DNA of 64,000 bases from GWE2-42-39 sp942493345 (GTDB lineage Bacteria > Bacteroidota > Bacteroidia > Bacteroidales > Prolixibacteraceae), in assembly GCA_942493345.1 (NCBI GenBank), contig OW818695.1, positions 2,294,001-2,358,000 of the forward strand, given 5' to 3'. This document shows positions 18,448 through 26,080 of this stretch, piece by piece (the stretch's first letter is position 1; every line of letters begins with the position of its first letter). The notes beneath the pieces are model-generated. The model saw only the letters and a program-made list of their open reading frames with translations, was not told where the DNA came from and did no database searches. The position numbers and the translations under genes are program-made.

Positions 18448-19839
18448 ATGACCCTTATCAAATCAATTTCCGGAATACGCGGCACCATTGGCGGCAATTC
18501 CGGCGAAGGCCTGAGCCCGCTGGATGTGGTGAAATTTACTTCGGCCTATGCGGCGTTTATAAAAGCAAAAGCAAACAAACAAAAACCGAAAATAGTAGTT
18601 GGCCGCGATGCCCGTATTTCGGGTGAGATGGTAAAATCACTGGTCATTGGCTCGCTTACCGGGATGGGCTGCGACGTGGTCGACATTGACCTGGCAACCA
18701 CCCCGACAACCGAGATTGCTGTGCCGAAAGAAAATGCCGATGGCGGCATCATCCTCACGGCCAGTCATAATCCGAAGCAATGGAACGCGCTGAAACTGCT
18801 CGATGCAAATGGCGAATTTTTATCAGCCGCTGCCGGCGCTGAAATTTTGAAGATTGCTGAAAATGAATCGTTTGTTTTTGCCGAAGTAGATAATCTTGGG
18901 AAGATTGAAAATAAAAATTACACCGACATTCATATTCAGGATGTACTGAACCTCGAGCTGGTTGATGTATCGGCAATTAAAGCCGCTACATTCAGCGTGG
19001 CCATCGATGCTGTCAATTCGGTGGGTGGAACGGTAATACCCGCACTTCTGAAAGCATTGGGTGTAGCAGAAATTGTTGAAATTAACTGTGAAGCCACCGG
19101 ACATTTTGCACATACTCCCGAACCTCTTCCCGAAAACCTGGTTGAAACTTCAGAAATAATAAAAAAAGGTAACGTCGATGTTGGTTTTGTAGTTGACCCC
19201 GATGTCGACCGGCTGGCAATTATCAGCGAAGACGGAAGCATGTTCAACGAAGAGTACACGCTGGTTGCGGTGGCCGATTACGTGCTTCAGCATACGCCGG
19301 GCAACACGGTTTCGAACCTGTCGTCGTCGCGGGCATTGCGGGTAGTTACCGAAAAACATGGAGGTTCGTACTCGGCCGCCGCCGTTGGCGAAGTAAATGT
19401 GGTAGCCGAAATGCGCCGCACCCATGCGGTAATTGGAGGCGAAGGCAATGGCGGGGTAATTTACCCGGCTTCGCACAACGGTCGCGATGCCTTGGTTGGC
19501 ATTGCCCTGTTCCTGACTCATCTGGCAAAAGCCGGCATGAAATGCTCAGAACTTCGGAAAACATATCCCGATTTTTTCATTTCGAAAAATAAAATTGAAC
19601 TGACCCCGGAAATTGATGTGGACCAAATTCTGGTTAAAATGAAGGAAAAATACCGCACCGAACAGGTGAACGACATCGATGGTGTAAAAATTGATTTTGC
19701 GGAAGAGTGGGTACACCTGCGTAAATCGAATACCGAGCCGATTATCCGTATTTATTCGGAAGCGCCAAGCATGGAAAAGGCTGATTTGTTGGCCCGAAAA
19801 ATTATTCAGGAAATAAAAGAACTGGCCGGGATCAACTAA
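18448..19839 (+). CDS. glmM: phosphoglucosamine mutase (phosphohexomutase family)
   Basis: The alpha-D-phosphohexomutase fold is complete in 463 residues. The phosphoserine is Ser106 in TASHNP, the metal loop is DPDVDRLAI, sugar recognition is in GGEGNGGVI, and phosphate binding is in RKSNTEPIIRIYSEA. GlmM makes glucosamine-1-phosphate for peptidoglycan and LPS. The sequence KQWNALK after the Ser loop replaces the usual NGIK, a variation seen in Bacteroidota members annotated as GlmM; a phosphomannomutase or phosphoglucomutase specificity cannot be excluded. It is a single gene with its own upstream region. Confidence 0.85.
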   Translation: MTLIKSISGIRGTIGGNSGEGLSPLDVVKFTSAYAAFIKAKANKQKPKIVVGRDARISGEMVKSLVIGSLTGMGCDVVDIDLATTPTTEIAVPKENADGGIILTASHNPKQWNALKLLDANGEFLSAAAGAEILKIAENESFVFAEVDNLGKIENKNYTDIHIQDVLNLELVDVSAIKAATFSVAIDAVNSVGGTVIPALLKALGVAEIVEINCEATGHFAHTPEPLPENLVETSEIIKKGNVDVGFVVDPDVDRLAIISEDGSMFNEEYTLVAVADYVLQHTPGNTVSNLSSSRALRVVTEKHGGSYSAAAVGEVNVVAEMRRTHAVIGGEGNGGVIYPASHNGRDALVGIALFLTHLAKAGMKCSELRKTYPDFFISKNKIELTPEIDVDQILVKMKEKYRTEQVNDIDGVKIDFAEEWVHLRKSNTEPIIRIYSEAPSMEKADLLARKIIQEIKELAGIN

Positions 19840-19974
19840 CGGAAAGTTACCTGATGACGATAAAAATACGGTCGCTGGGCAAATAATGAAAAAAAACCAA
19901 GGCAGCCACCCAACCTTTTCCTGTCTTATTCATCTAAGAGGTGTTAACTTTGACATATTATTTAAAAATAAAAA

Positions 19975-20673
19975 ATGAAACAATTAGCTTTTGCAATTAT
20001 TGGCAGCCTGGTATTTCTGGTTTCCTGTAATAAAAATGAAGACAATGTAACAGTTGTTGGCGATGTATATATAGTTACCCAACAATCCGGGTCGAATGTT
20101 TTATACGGCCTTTCGATGCATGCCTATTCGTTTGATCCATTTTCATCTGTAACCGTAGATCCGAATAATGCTCCAGGCACAACGTACAATCTTGCAGCGT
20201 ATCCGGGTTTTAAGACTGATTTCTTTTACGATACTCCGGAAGAAGATTTGTCAACCGAAAAGCCGGCAACCGGCACGTACCATTTTACCGCTACTTTTGA
20301 AAGTGGTGAAGTTCTTACCGACGACGATGTATTAACAGCCGATGTATTGATTCCACCGGTAATTAAAAAATGCGAATACGATGTTACAAACTCGAAAGCT
20401 GTTATTGAGTGGGACGCTGTTGCCGAAGCTGATTTATACGTCGTCAAACTGTACGACGACGATGAACTTGTATTTCTTAGCCCTGCAATTGACCCGACTT
20501 ACAAAAAAGTGGACTTTACATCAAACAGCGGCAGTTGGGGACAAGGATACCAACCAACAACCGGAACCAACTTCAGAATGGTGCTGAGTGCATTTAAATA
20601 CGAAACAGGCGGCGATAATTACAATGTACAGGCTTCAACCAGCAACGAAAGTACTCTGGAATGGGGACAGTAA
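19975..20673 (+). CDS. hypothetical lipoprotein, 232 aa
   Basis: The signal peptide ends in a lipobox (GSLVFLVSC, Cys at about residue 19), followed by the acidic NKNEDN sequence common after the lipid Cys in Bacteroidota. The mature part looks beta-rich, with Ig/FN3-like spacing (WDAVAEADLYVVKLYDDDELVF). I recognise no family. It has its own terminator at 20713-20743 and 135 nt of upstream sequence, so it is probably monocistronic. It is likely exposed at the outer membrane or periplasm. Confidence 0.7.
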   Translation: MKQLAFAIIGSLVFLVSCNKNEDNVTVVGDVYIVTQQSGSNVLYGLSMHAYSFDPFSSVTVDPNNAPGTTYNLAAYPGFKTDFFYDTPEEDLSTEKPATGTYHFTATFESGEVLTDDDVLTADVLIPPVIKKCEYDVTNSKAVIEWDAVAEADLYVVKLYDDDELVFLSPAIDPTYKKVDFTSNSGSWGQGYQPTTGTNFRMVLSAFKYETGGDNYNVQASTSNESTLEWGQ

Positions 20674-20712
20674 TAATTTCTAAATAAACGAAGTTTTTAA
20701 AATCTCAATAGG

Positions 20713-20743
20713 AAACCGGGTAAATTGTTTGCCCGGTTTTTTT
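20713..20743 (+). terminator. intrinsic terminator after the lipoprotein gene
   Basis: AAACCGGG (20713-20720) pairs with CCCGGTTT (20732-20739), followed by a T-run to 20743. It lies 40 nt past the lipoprotein stop codon. Confidence 0.85.
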
Positions 20744-20814
20744 ATCTCTTTCGAAAATGATTACTGCAAATATCTTCCGGTAATATAAAATTCAGGCTGC
20801 GTTTTTAATTTGAA

Positions 20815-20844
20815 TTGAATTATCGGACGGTTTGTGTACTTTTG
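20815..20844 (+). promoter_or_regulatory. prfB promoter, Bacteroidota sigma type
   Basis: TTG (20815-20817), 19 nt, then TACTTTTG (20837-20844): a full match to the -33 TTG / -7 TAnnTTTG Bacteroidota consensus. Transcription would start near 20851, about 20 nt before the prfB ATG at 20872. Confidence 0.75.
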
Positions 20845-20871
20845 CCCCTGAACTTAAAAACAGGCACGAAA

Positions 20872-21967
20872 ATGATCTTAAAAGAACATATAAAAAGCCT
20901 TATTGATCGCCGGGATGCGTTAAGGAGGCATCTTTGACTACGATAGTAAGCTAATTCAACTTCAGGAAGAAGAACTAAAAACACAAGACCCCGACTTCTG
21001 GAACAAATCAAAGGAAGCCGAGGCACAGATGAAAGTCATTCGTTCGATTAAAGTATGGACCGAAGGGTTCCGGAAAGTGAACGAAGCCATTGACGATTTC
21101 CTCGTTTTTTACGATTTTTTTGAAGCAGGGGATGCTTCGGAAGAAGAAATTGACGAACAATACAAAGAATGTGTTTCTTTGGTCGAAGAACTGGAAACCC
21201 GTAACATGTTGCGTAAAGAGGAAGACAAAATGGGTGCGGTGCTTCGTATCAATGCAGGGGCGGGCGGAACCGAAAGCAACGACTGGGCCGATATGTTGAT
21301 GCGCATGTACCTGCGCTGGGGCGAAAGACAGGGCTACAAAGTAACCACCGCTGAATTTCATCCGGGCGATGAAGTAGGCGTGAAAAGTTGCACCATTGAA
21401 TACGAAGGAGAATACGCGTACGGCTATTTGAAAAGCGAAAACGGGGTTCACCGGCTGGTTCGTCTTTCTCCGTTCAATGCGCAGAACAAACGAATGACGT
21501 CCTTCACTTCGGTTTTTGTTGCGCCGCTGGTCGACGATACCATCCAGATAGAAATTAACCCCAACGATATTACCTGGGACACCTTCCGTTCGGGAGGCGC
21601 CGGTGGGCAAAATGTGAACAAGGTGGAAACCGGTGTTCGTTTGCGGCATGCCCCTTCCGGAATTATTATTGAAAACACGGAAAGCCGGTCGCAGCTGGGG
21701 AATAAGGAAAATGCCCTTCGCCTGCTGAAATCGCAATTATACGAACTGGAACTTCGCAAACGCCGTGAAGTGGAACAACAGGTAAATGCCACCAAGAAGA
21801 AAATCGAGTGGGGCTCGCAAATTCGCTCGTATGTTCTGCAACCTTACAAACTGGTGAAAGATGTGCGTACCGGCTTCGAAAGCGGGAATGTGCAGGCTGT
21901 TCTCGATGGAGAAATCGACGGTTTTATCAAAGCATTTTTAATGGAATTCAGCGATGAACAAGATTGA
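20872..21967 (+). CDS. prfB: peptide chain release factor 2 (programmed +1 frameshift)
   Basis: RF2 ends translation at UGA and UAA. Frame 1 runs ATG 20872 to an in-frame TGA at 20935-20937 (21 codons). Shifting +1 at CTT-T continues as DYDSKLIQLQEE... to the stop at 21965-21967, giving 364 residues, the normal RF2 length. The SPF anticodon-like tripeptide (RLSPFNAQ) marks RF2 rather than RF1, and GGAGGQNVNK holds the catalytic GGQ. The start chosen by the downstream frame alone (21029) would lose the N-terminal domain. The GNAT gene overlaps its end by 14 nt. Confidence 0.96.
20923..20938 (+). promoter_or_regulatory. RF2 autoregulatory +1 frameshift site
   Basis: AGGAGG (20923-20928), a 3-nt spacer, then CTT TGA C (20932-20938). 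This is the classic RF2 recoding signal: a Shine-Dalgarno-like hexamer, a slippery CUU and a weak UGA-C stop. When RF2 is scarce, UGA is read slowly and ribosomes slip to the +1 frame. Known in the family; all elements are visible here. Confidence 0.95.
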
Positions 21968-22547
21968 AATCCGGCTGGCTGAAAGAAAAGACGTTGCCGG
22001 GATAATCGATATTTATAAACCGTATATTCTCGAAACGGCGGTTACTTTCGACGAAGAAGTTCCCTCGGAAGAAGAGATGTGGGCCCGGGTACAGGCGATC
22101 CAAAAAGAACACCCATATCTTGTTTGCATCATCGACGGACAAGTGGCAGGTTATGCGTATTATTCTGCTTACCGGAGCAGGGCTTCGTACCGCTGGGCCA
22201 AAGAAATATCTGTGTACATTCATCCCCGGTTTCGAAAAAACAAGGTGGGCAGCGCCCTTTATTCTGCCTTGTTCGAAATTGCCCGCGCACAGGGAATTTT
22301 CACGTTGCTGGCCATTATTACCATTCCCAACGAAGCCAGCATTGGCTTTCACGAAAAACTCGGCTTTGTAAAATGTGCCGAATTCAAAAATATCGGGTTC
22401 AAACTTGGTGAATGGCGGACAGTTGGATGGTGGCAATGCAATCTGTTTGACGACCAAAAAAAACCGGGAGAAATTGTTCCATTGACTGAAATTATGAATA
22501 CACAGGTTTTTCTAGGTATCCGTAATAAATTGGCAAATTTCGATTAA
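21954..22547 (+). CDS. GNAT N-acetyltransferase (phosphinothricin acetyltransferase-like)
   Basis: A 197-residue GNAT protein of the PAT/YncA type. It opens with IRLAERKDVAGIIDIYKPYI and carries an acetyl-CoA loop EISVYIHPRFRKNKVGSALY and the IPNEASIGFHEKLGF motif with the usual Asn. Family members acetylate amino groups of small molecules (methionine sulfone/sulfoximine, phosphinothricin); the substrate here is unknown. Its start overlaps the end of prfB by 14 nt, so the two are probably coupled. About 30 C-terminal residues extend past the usual end, and the final codons and stop lie inside a degenerate CRISPR repeat that starts at 22537. Confidence 0.88.
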   Translation: MNKIEIRLAERKDVAGIIDIYKPYILETAVTFDEEVPSEEEMWARVQAIQKEHPYLVCIIDGQVAGYAYYSAYRSRASYRWAKEISVYIHPRFRKNKVGSALYSALFEIARAQGIFTLLAIITIPNEASIGFHEKLGFVKCAEFKNIGFKLGEWRTVGWWQCNLFDDQKKPGEIVPLTEIMNTQVFLGIRNKLANFD

Positions 22548-22968
22548 TTTCAATTTTAAATCAAACCACAACTTCATTGTGCGCACAAAAAAAAAGAACT
22601 TAGTTGTTTCTTATCTCAATTTTACATCAAACCACAACTCCTGATCGCGGCCACAAAGGTTTATGTAAGTTGTTTCTTATCTCAATTTTACATCAAACCA
22701 CAACCATGTTGAACTAAACAAAGCCGCTCAGAAAGTTGTTTCTTATCTCAATTTTACATCAAACCACAACTGTAAAGTACAAATAGCTTACAAAATGTCA
22801 GTTGTTTCTTATCTCAATTTTACATCAAACCACAACTATACCTGTGTATTTGCAAACAGGTAGCAAGTTGTTTCTTATCTCAATTTTACATCAAACCACA
22901 ACTATCGTCGATGTTGTAACATTAACCGGCAAGTTGTTTCTTATCTCAATTTTACATCAAACCACAAC
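22537..22968 (-). CRISPR. type II-C CRISPR array: 6 perfect repeats, 1 degenerate, 6 spacers
   Basis: Six identical 36-nt repeats start at 22603, 22669, 22735, 22801, 22867 and 22933. A decayed seventh spans 22537-22572, with only its last ~22 nt conserved. All six spacers are exactly 30 nt. Read as crRNA on the minus strand, the repeat begins GTTGTGGTTTGATG and ends ATAAGAAACAAC. Its first ~22 nt pair with the tracrRNA anti-repeat at 30433-30453, which sets the direction of transcription. The decayed copy is therefore at the trailer end and the leader is on the cas2 side. I see no spacer with a match elsewhere in the window. Confidence 0.98.
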
Positions 22969-23239
22969 TAAAGACGGGGAAAGGCTCTTGTTTACTGGCA
23001 TTCTCAAAGATTGTGCGTTTGAAAAAACAGTTTTCTGTGCCAATAGAAGGGGAATGATGTATTGTTTTTTTAATCCTGTATCTTATCGTGTGCAAGTTAG
23101 ATATTTATTCTTTTTTATAAAACACTTTCGGGTCTTAACGACGCCGAAAGGTTTTCTATTTTCACCGGCGCTTGTGAAGTTTCCCCGGCACATGGGGAGA
23201 AGTACCCTTCCCCGGCAGAAATTCGCTGTTGAAACGGGG
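22969..23239 (-). promoter_or_regulatory. CRISPR leader region between cas2 and the array
   Basis: The 271-nt stretch between the cas2 stop and the first repeat is AT-rich next to the array and is placed at the leader end by the anti-repeat and by the perfect state of the adjacent repeat. The best -7-like sequence on the minus strand is AATCTTTG (23005-23012), about 37 nt before the first repeat, but it has no well-spaced -33 TTG. A REP-like hairpin (23125-23150) and a GC-rich patch occupy the cas2-proximal half. Confidence 0.65.
23125..23150. repeat. REP-like hairpin copy A (in the CRISPR leader)
   Basis: CTTTCGG (23125-23131) pairs with CCGAAAG (23144-23150), with an inner GTC/GAC pair. 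The same 26-nt structure recurs at 24965, 25298 and, inverted, at 30703. Confidence 0.75.
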
Positions 23240-23578
23240 TCAGAACATTTCCAATTGTTTGGGCCCTTCGGGCAAGGGAGCCGATTTCTTCCCCCAGAAA
23301 TTGGTAATATTCCCGTATTGTTTGTCAGTGACCGACAGGATGCTTATTTGTCCTTTTTCGGGAACCATTCCCCTTACCCTCGTGATGTGCACTTCAGCGC
23401 TTTCTTTACTGGCACAATGCCTGTTGTAAACCGAAAACTGCATCATCGAAAAACCATTTTTTACAAGGTCTTTCCGAAAACGGGAAGCATCGCGGCGTTC
23501 TTTCTTGGTCGTGACCGGCAGGTCGAAGAATACAAACAACCACATAATATGATATGCATTTAACCTGACTTGTTCCAT
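23240..23578 (-). CDS. cas2: CRISPR-associated endonuclease Cas2 (type II)
   Basis: Cas2 forms the core dimer of the Cas1-Cas2 spacer integrase. The 112-residue protein has the ferredoxin-like Cas2 start HIMWLFVFFDLPVTTKKER with the conserved Asp19, then RRDASRFRKDLVKNGFSMMQFSVY, as in type II Cas2 proteins, and ends with a short tail (KQLEMF) typical of II-C. It is 50 nt downstream of cas1 on the same strand and next to the leader. No csn2 or cas4 is present, which places the system in subtype II-C. Confidence 0.97.
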   Translation of the reverse strand: MEQVRLNAYHIMWLFVFFDLPVTTKKERRDASRFRKDLVKNGFSMMQFSVYNRHCASKESAEVHITRVRGMVPEKGQISILSVTDKQYGNITNFWGKKSAPLPEGPKQLEMF

Positions 23579-23628
23579 AATTTATTCTCTTAACTCCGAC
23601 CGGTCTGACGACGTTGCCGGGTTAAGTT

Positions 23629-24519
23629 TCACTCAAAAACCGGATAAGTGATTTTTCGTATTTCACCGGCAAAACAGCGGGCCAGCGATGCTGTAGTTAA
23701 AGAAAGCGCTACCATTAAAGGCCGTTTTACATCTCCAATCTTCACGTCGAAAGCCATTAATTTTAGTAGTTCTTCTTTGTGTTCTTTTTCGAGTATAAAT
23801 GCATCGGGCCAACACTGGTGCATACTAACAGCCAACTGGTCGACCCACGGGCGATAGGGTTCCATAACATCGTCGGCCAGGCAGAAGGCATTATACCTGT
23901 TCCGGTGGTGGATTCCCAAGGTTGAGAGCAGGCCCGAACCAGCCAGCGCCCTTGCTACTGCCGACCGCAATAAAATATAGCCGTAGTTCAGAAATGGGTT
24001 GGGTGGGTCGCCATAGCGGTCGCGTGTAAATGAATTGCCAAATAAACGTTGCCAGTAAATCCGCGCAGCAAACCCTTCGCGGTTGTCGGCATCGCCGCTT
24101 TTTACTGTTTTCGACAGGTTTTTTAAATCCTGAGAGCGCAGGCCTAGTTTATCGAGCAACAAAGCCTGGTTGGTTATTTTACACTCGATGGTTTGTTTCC
24201 ACAGGTTCTTTTTCAGGGGCTCGCTTGCTTCTATCTGCAACCTGAATACTTCGTTCTGAACATGGTTTGCATCCAATGGCAGTAACATCGATGAAGGCAT
24301 GTGTTTACTGTCGCAAAACACTACGGCAACATTGTTTTCGTTCAACTCTTCAACCAGTTTCATAGTAAAACTTATTTGCGGATGATCGAAAACAATGAAC
24401 CCAACATCCTCAATGGGAACGGTTCTGGTACCCGTTAATTCGGGCGAATGTATCGTCAACTGCCGGTCTTTTAACGACAGGTGATAGGGGTTTGAAAAAA
24501 ACAGGGTGCGTTTTAGCAT
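23629..24519 (-). CDS. cas1: CRISPR-associated endonuclease Cas1 (type II)
   Basis: Cas1 integrates new spacers with Cas2. The 296-residue sequence is type II: it starts MLKRTLFFSNPYHLSLKDRQL, and the metal-binding residues are Glu148 (NREGFAARIYW), the His204-His205 pair (LGIHHRN) and Glu220 (VMEPYRPWVD). It lies 54 nt after the RAYT gene and is separated from cas9 by about 1.8 kb, whereas cas9 and cas1 are usually adjacent in II-C loci. Motifs look intact, so adaptation is probably functional. Confidence 0.97.
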   Translation of the reverse strand: MLKRTLFFSNPYHLSLKDRQLTIHSPELTGTRTVPIEDVGFIVFDHPQISFTMKLVEELNENNVAVVFCDSKHMPSSMLLPLDANHVQNEVFRLQIEASEPLKKNLWKQTIECKITNQALLLDKLGLRSQDLKNLSKTVKSGDADNREGFAARIYWQRLFGNSFTRDRYGDPPNPFLNYGYILLRSAVARALAGSGLLSTLGIHHRNRYNAFCLADDVMEPYRPWVDQLAVSMHQCWPDAFILEKEHKEELLKLMAFDVKIGDVKRPLMVALSLTTASLARCFAGEIRKITYPVFE

Positions 24520-24573
24520 TGTGCAGGTTTTAGGTAGTTAACACGCTGACAGGTCTTGCCGGCTCAGTCAGGA

Positions 24574-25266
24574 TTAGTGCTTGATTATTAAAATTGGCAA
24601 GTCGATCTGCAATTCTGAAAACCGGTTAATGGATTGCTGACAGTGGTATTGTTTAAACAAATCGGGTTGTCCGTACCACTTTACTACTTCATCACGCTTC
24701 AGCCGGGTTTGTTTGGGCGATAAAATGCTCAGGTATGAACTCGGATATTCAACCATTTCTTCACAAAATCCATGATGTACAGGGTTGTGATGGATGTAAT
24801 AGACAAGATACTTCAAATGGGATTCGGAAGTGATTTTAATACGCCTGAAAGGATGCTCAAATAATGAACCCGTTCGTTTATAAACTTTATTGTAGTATTT
24901 GGTATACGCGTTAAACAGATGGGAAAATTGGTTAATGGGTTTGTATTTTTTAGGGGAATAAACTCTTTCGGGTCTTAACGACACCGAAAGGTTATCTCTT
25001 GACCCCGAAGCGTCCGAAAGTCCTTCTGAAGTCGGTTTGTCAGAAAGGATAAATCCTATTTCTACTTCAGCTTTGATTTTAACCAGCAAATGAAAGTGGT
25101 TCCCCATCAGCACCCATGCATATGTTTCGGCCACGGGAGATATGTACTTATCGTATAACCGTAAAAAATGATATTGATTGGCAGCATGATGAAACAATGC
25201 ACAACTATTGATCCCACGGTTGTAAATGTGGTAAAATGTGCCGTATTGTAACGGAAGTTGTTCCAT
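24574..25266 (-). CDS. REP-associated tyrosine transposase (RAYT, Y1_Tnp fold)
   Basis: A 230-residue HUH-type single-strand transposase of the RAYT group. It starts TFYHIYNRGINSCALF, has the metal-binding HFH at residues 57-59 in WVLMGNHFHLLVKI, and has the downstream FNAYTKYYNKVYKRTGSLFEHPFRRI region carrying candidate catalytic Tyr residues. RAYTs bind and cut hairpins of REP elements. Here one REP-like hairpin (24965-24990) lies inside the frame and encodes a low-complexity stretch between the HUH half and the Tyr half; another lies 32 nt upstream of the gene. It sits between orf218 and cas1 on the same strand. Confidence 0.92.
   Translation of the reverse strand: MEQLPLQYGTFYHIYNRGINSCALFHHAANQYHFLRLYDKYISPVAETYAWVLMGNHFHLLVKIKAEVEIGFILSDKPTSEGLSDASGSRDNLSVSLRPERVYSPKKYKPINQFSHLFNAYTKYYNKVYKRTGSLFEHPFRRIKITSESHLKYLVYYIHHNPVHHGFCEEMVEYPSSYLSILSPKQTRLKRDEVVKWYGQPDLFKQYHCQQSINRFSELQIDLPILIIKH
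24965..24990. repeat. REP-like hairpin copy B (inside the RAYT frame)
   Basis: CTTTCGG (24965-24971) pairs with CCGAAAG (24984-24990), with inner GTC/GAC pairs. The similarity to copy C continues to about 25053, so the shared unit is near 90 nt. It is read in frame by the transposase gene. Confidence 0.8.
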
Positions 25267-25297
25267 GTTGTTTGGTCCTTTTTAAGTTGATTGAACT

Positions 25298-25390
25298 CTT
25301 TCGGGCCCTATCGGCACCGAAAGGTTATCTTTCGACCTCGAAGCGTCCGAAGGCCCTTCGGGTGTCGGCTTATCAGACCTTCGGGTGCCT
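25298..25390. repeat. REP-like element copy C upstream of RAYT (two hairpins)
   Basis: The first hairpin is CTTTCGG/CCGAAAG (25298-25323) with inner GCC/GGC replacing the GTC/GAC of copies A and B, a covarying change. A second, nearly perfect palindrome CCGAAGG-C-CCTTCGG lies at about 25347-25361. The element fills most of the 157-nt gap between orf218 and the RAYT gene. Confidence 0.8.
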
Positions 25391-25423
25391 CTCTCGAAAC
25401 ACCCAAAGGCCATTAACAGAACT

Positions 25424-26080
25424 TCATCGTTTCGCTGTAATACCAAGTTTTTCGAGTAACTGGGGACTATTGGCCAGTGCGATTTTCACAATTTCTTCGT
25501 AATCGTTTAACCAGTCGATCAGTTCTTCAAACTTCATATCGCGCATCAGGGTAGCATTTTGCGCATCACCTTGTTCTTTTTTAACCTGTTCATTGGCAGT
25601 ATTCACCACTTCAATTTCCTGAAGAGCTGCATTCAGCATCTCTTCGGTTTGTCCGTACCCGGACATTACCGATTTCCAGCTTTCGTTTGCCAGTATCGAC
25701 CGGTAGAAATTGCGGGTTTGTTTCAGCCATCCGCTGACGGTGGAAGCCCTGGCACCATTCAGTTCGAGGGTAGTAATGGCTTTTACATCTTTTTTAAAGG
25801 CAACCCGTGCAATGCTGAGCATTACCATATAGGTGGCATTGGCTTTAATTTTAGAGGTGGCAAATATGTTTTGGGCTCCGTCAACATCGCCATACTCTTT
25901 TAACTGGGTTTCGAATAAAACATCGGCCTCGTTAAGCAAGGCAGCCCCTTCCTGTAACTTTTCTTCCGTGTAGCCCATACCGGCTACTGCATTTTTAATG
26001 GCATTGTCGCCCAGGCTATTGTTTATGCGTAATCCAGCCTGAAGCAATACTTCTTTCTTGTTTAATTTTGAATAACTCAT
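25424..26080 (-). CDS. orf218: unknown helical protein in the cas9 operon
   Basis: A 218-residue cytoplasmic protein with no signal peptide or membrane helix. It appears wholly alpha-helical, with heptad-like spacing in the middle and a conserved-looking end (ELIDWLNDYEEIVKIAL then SPQLLEKLGI). I do not recognise a named domain; similar C-terminal sequences occur in uncharacterised Bacteroidota and cyanobacterial proteins. Its ATG overlaps the TGA of orf88 by 4 nt (ATGA at 26077-26080), so it is probably translated from the cas9 message. It could be an accessory to the CRISPR system or cargo brought in with RAYT; the sequence does not decide. Confidence 0.75.
   Translation of the reverse strand: MSYSKLNKKEVLLQAGLRINNSLGDNAIKNAVAGMGYTEEKLQEGAALLNEADVLFETQLKEYGDVDGAQNIFATSKIKANATYMVMLSIARVAFKKDVKAITTLELNGARASTVSGWLKQTRNFYRSILANESWKSVMSGYGQTEEMLNAALQEIEVVNTANEQVKKEQGDAQNATLMRDMKFEELIDWLNDYEEIVKIALANSPQLLEKLGITAKR

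Noticed and set aside
20935..20937. prfB as a pseudogene because of an in-frame TGA after 21 codons
   Set aside because: The AGGAGG-CAT-CTT-TGA-C context is the conserved RF2 recoding signal and the +1 frame gives a full-length protein.
22603..22968. Possible promoter inside each CRISPR repeat (TAAAATTG on the crRNA strand resembles TAnnTTTG), as in Neisseria II-C arrays
   Set aside because: One base is off in the -7 box, and no TTG lies at the right distance in the preceding spacers; the leader remains the simpler source of transcription.
22573..22968. Plus-strand reading of the array as crRNA
   Set aside because: The repeat also starts GTTGT on that strand, but only the minus-strand repeat pairs with the tracrRNA anti-repeat, and the decayed repeat is at the far end from cas2.
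22802..23563. Long open frame reading through the array and leader on the plus strand
   Set aside because: It translates CRISPR repeats as a repeating peptide and overlaps cas2 on the opposite strand; it is an artefact of the repeats.
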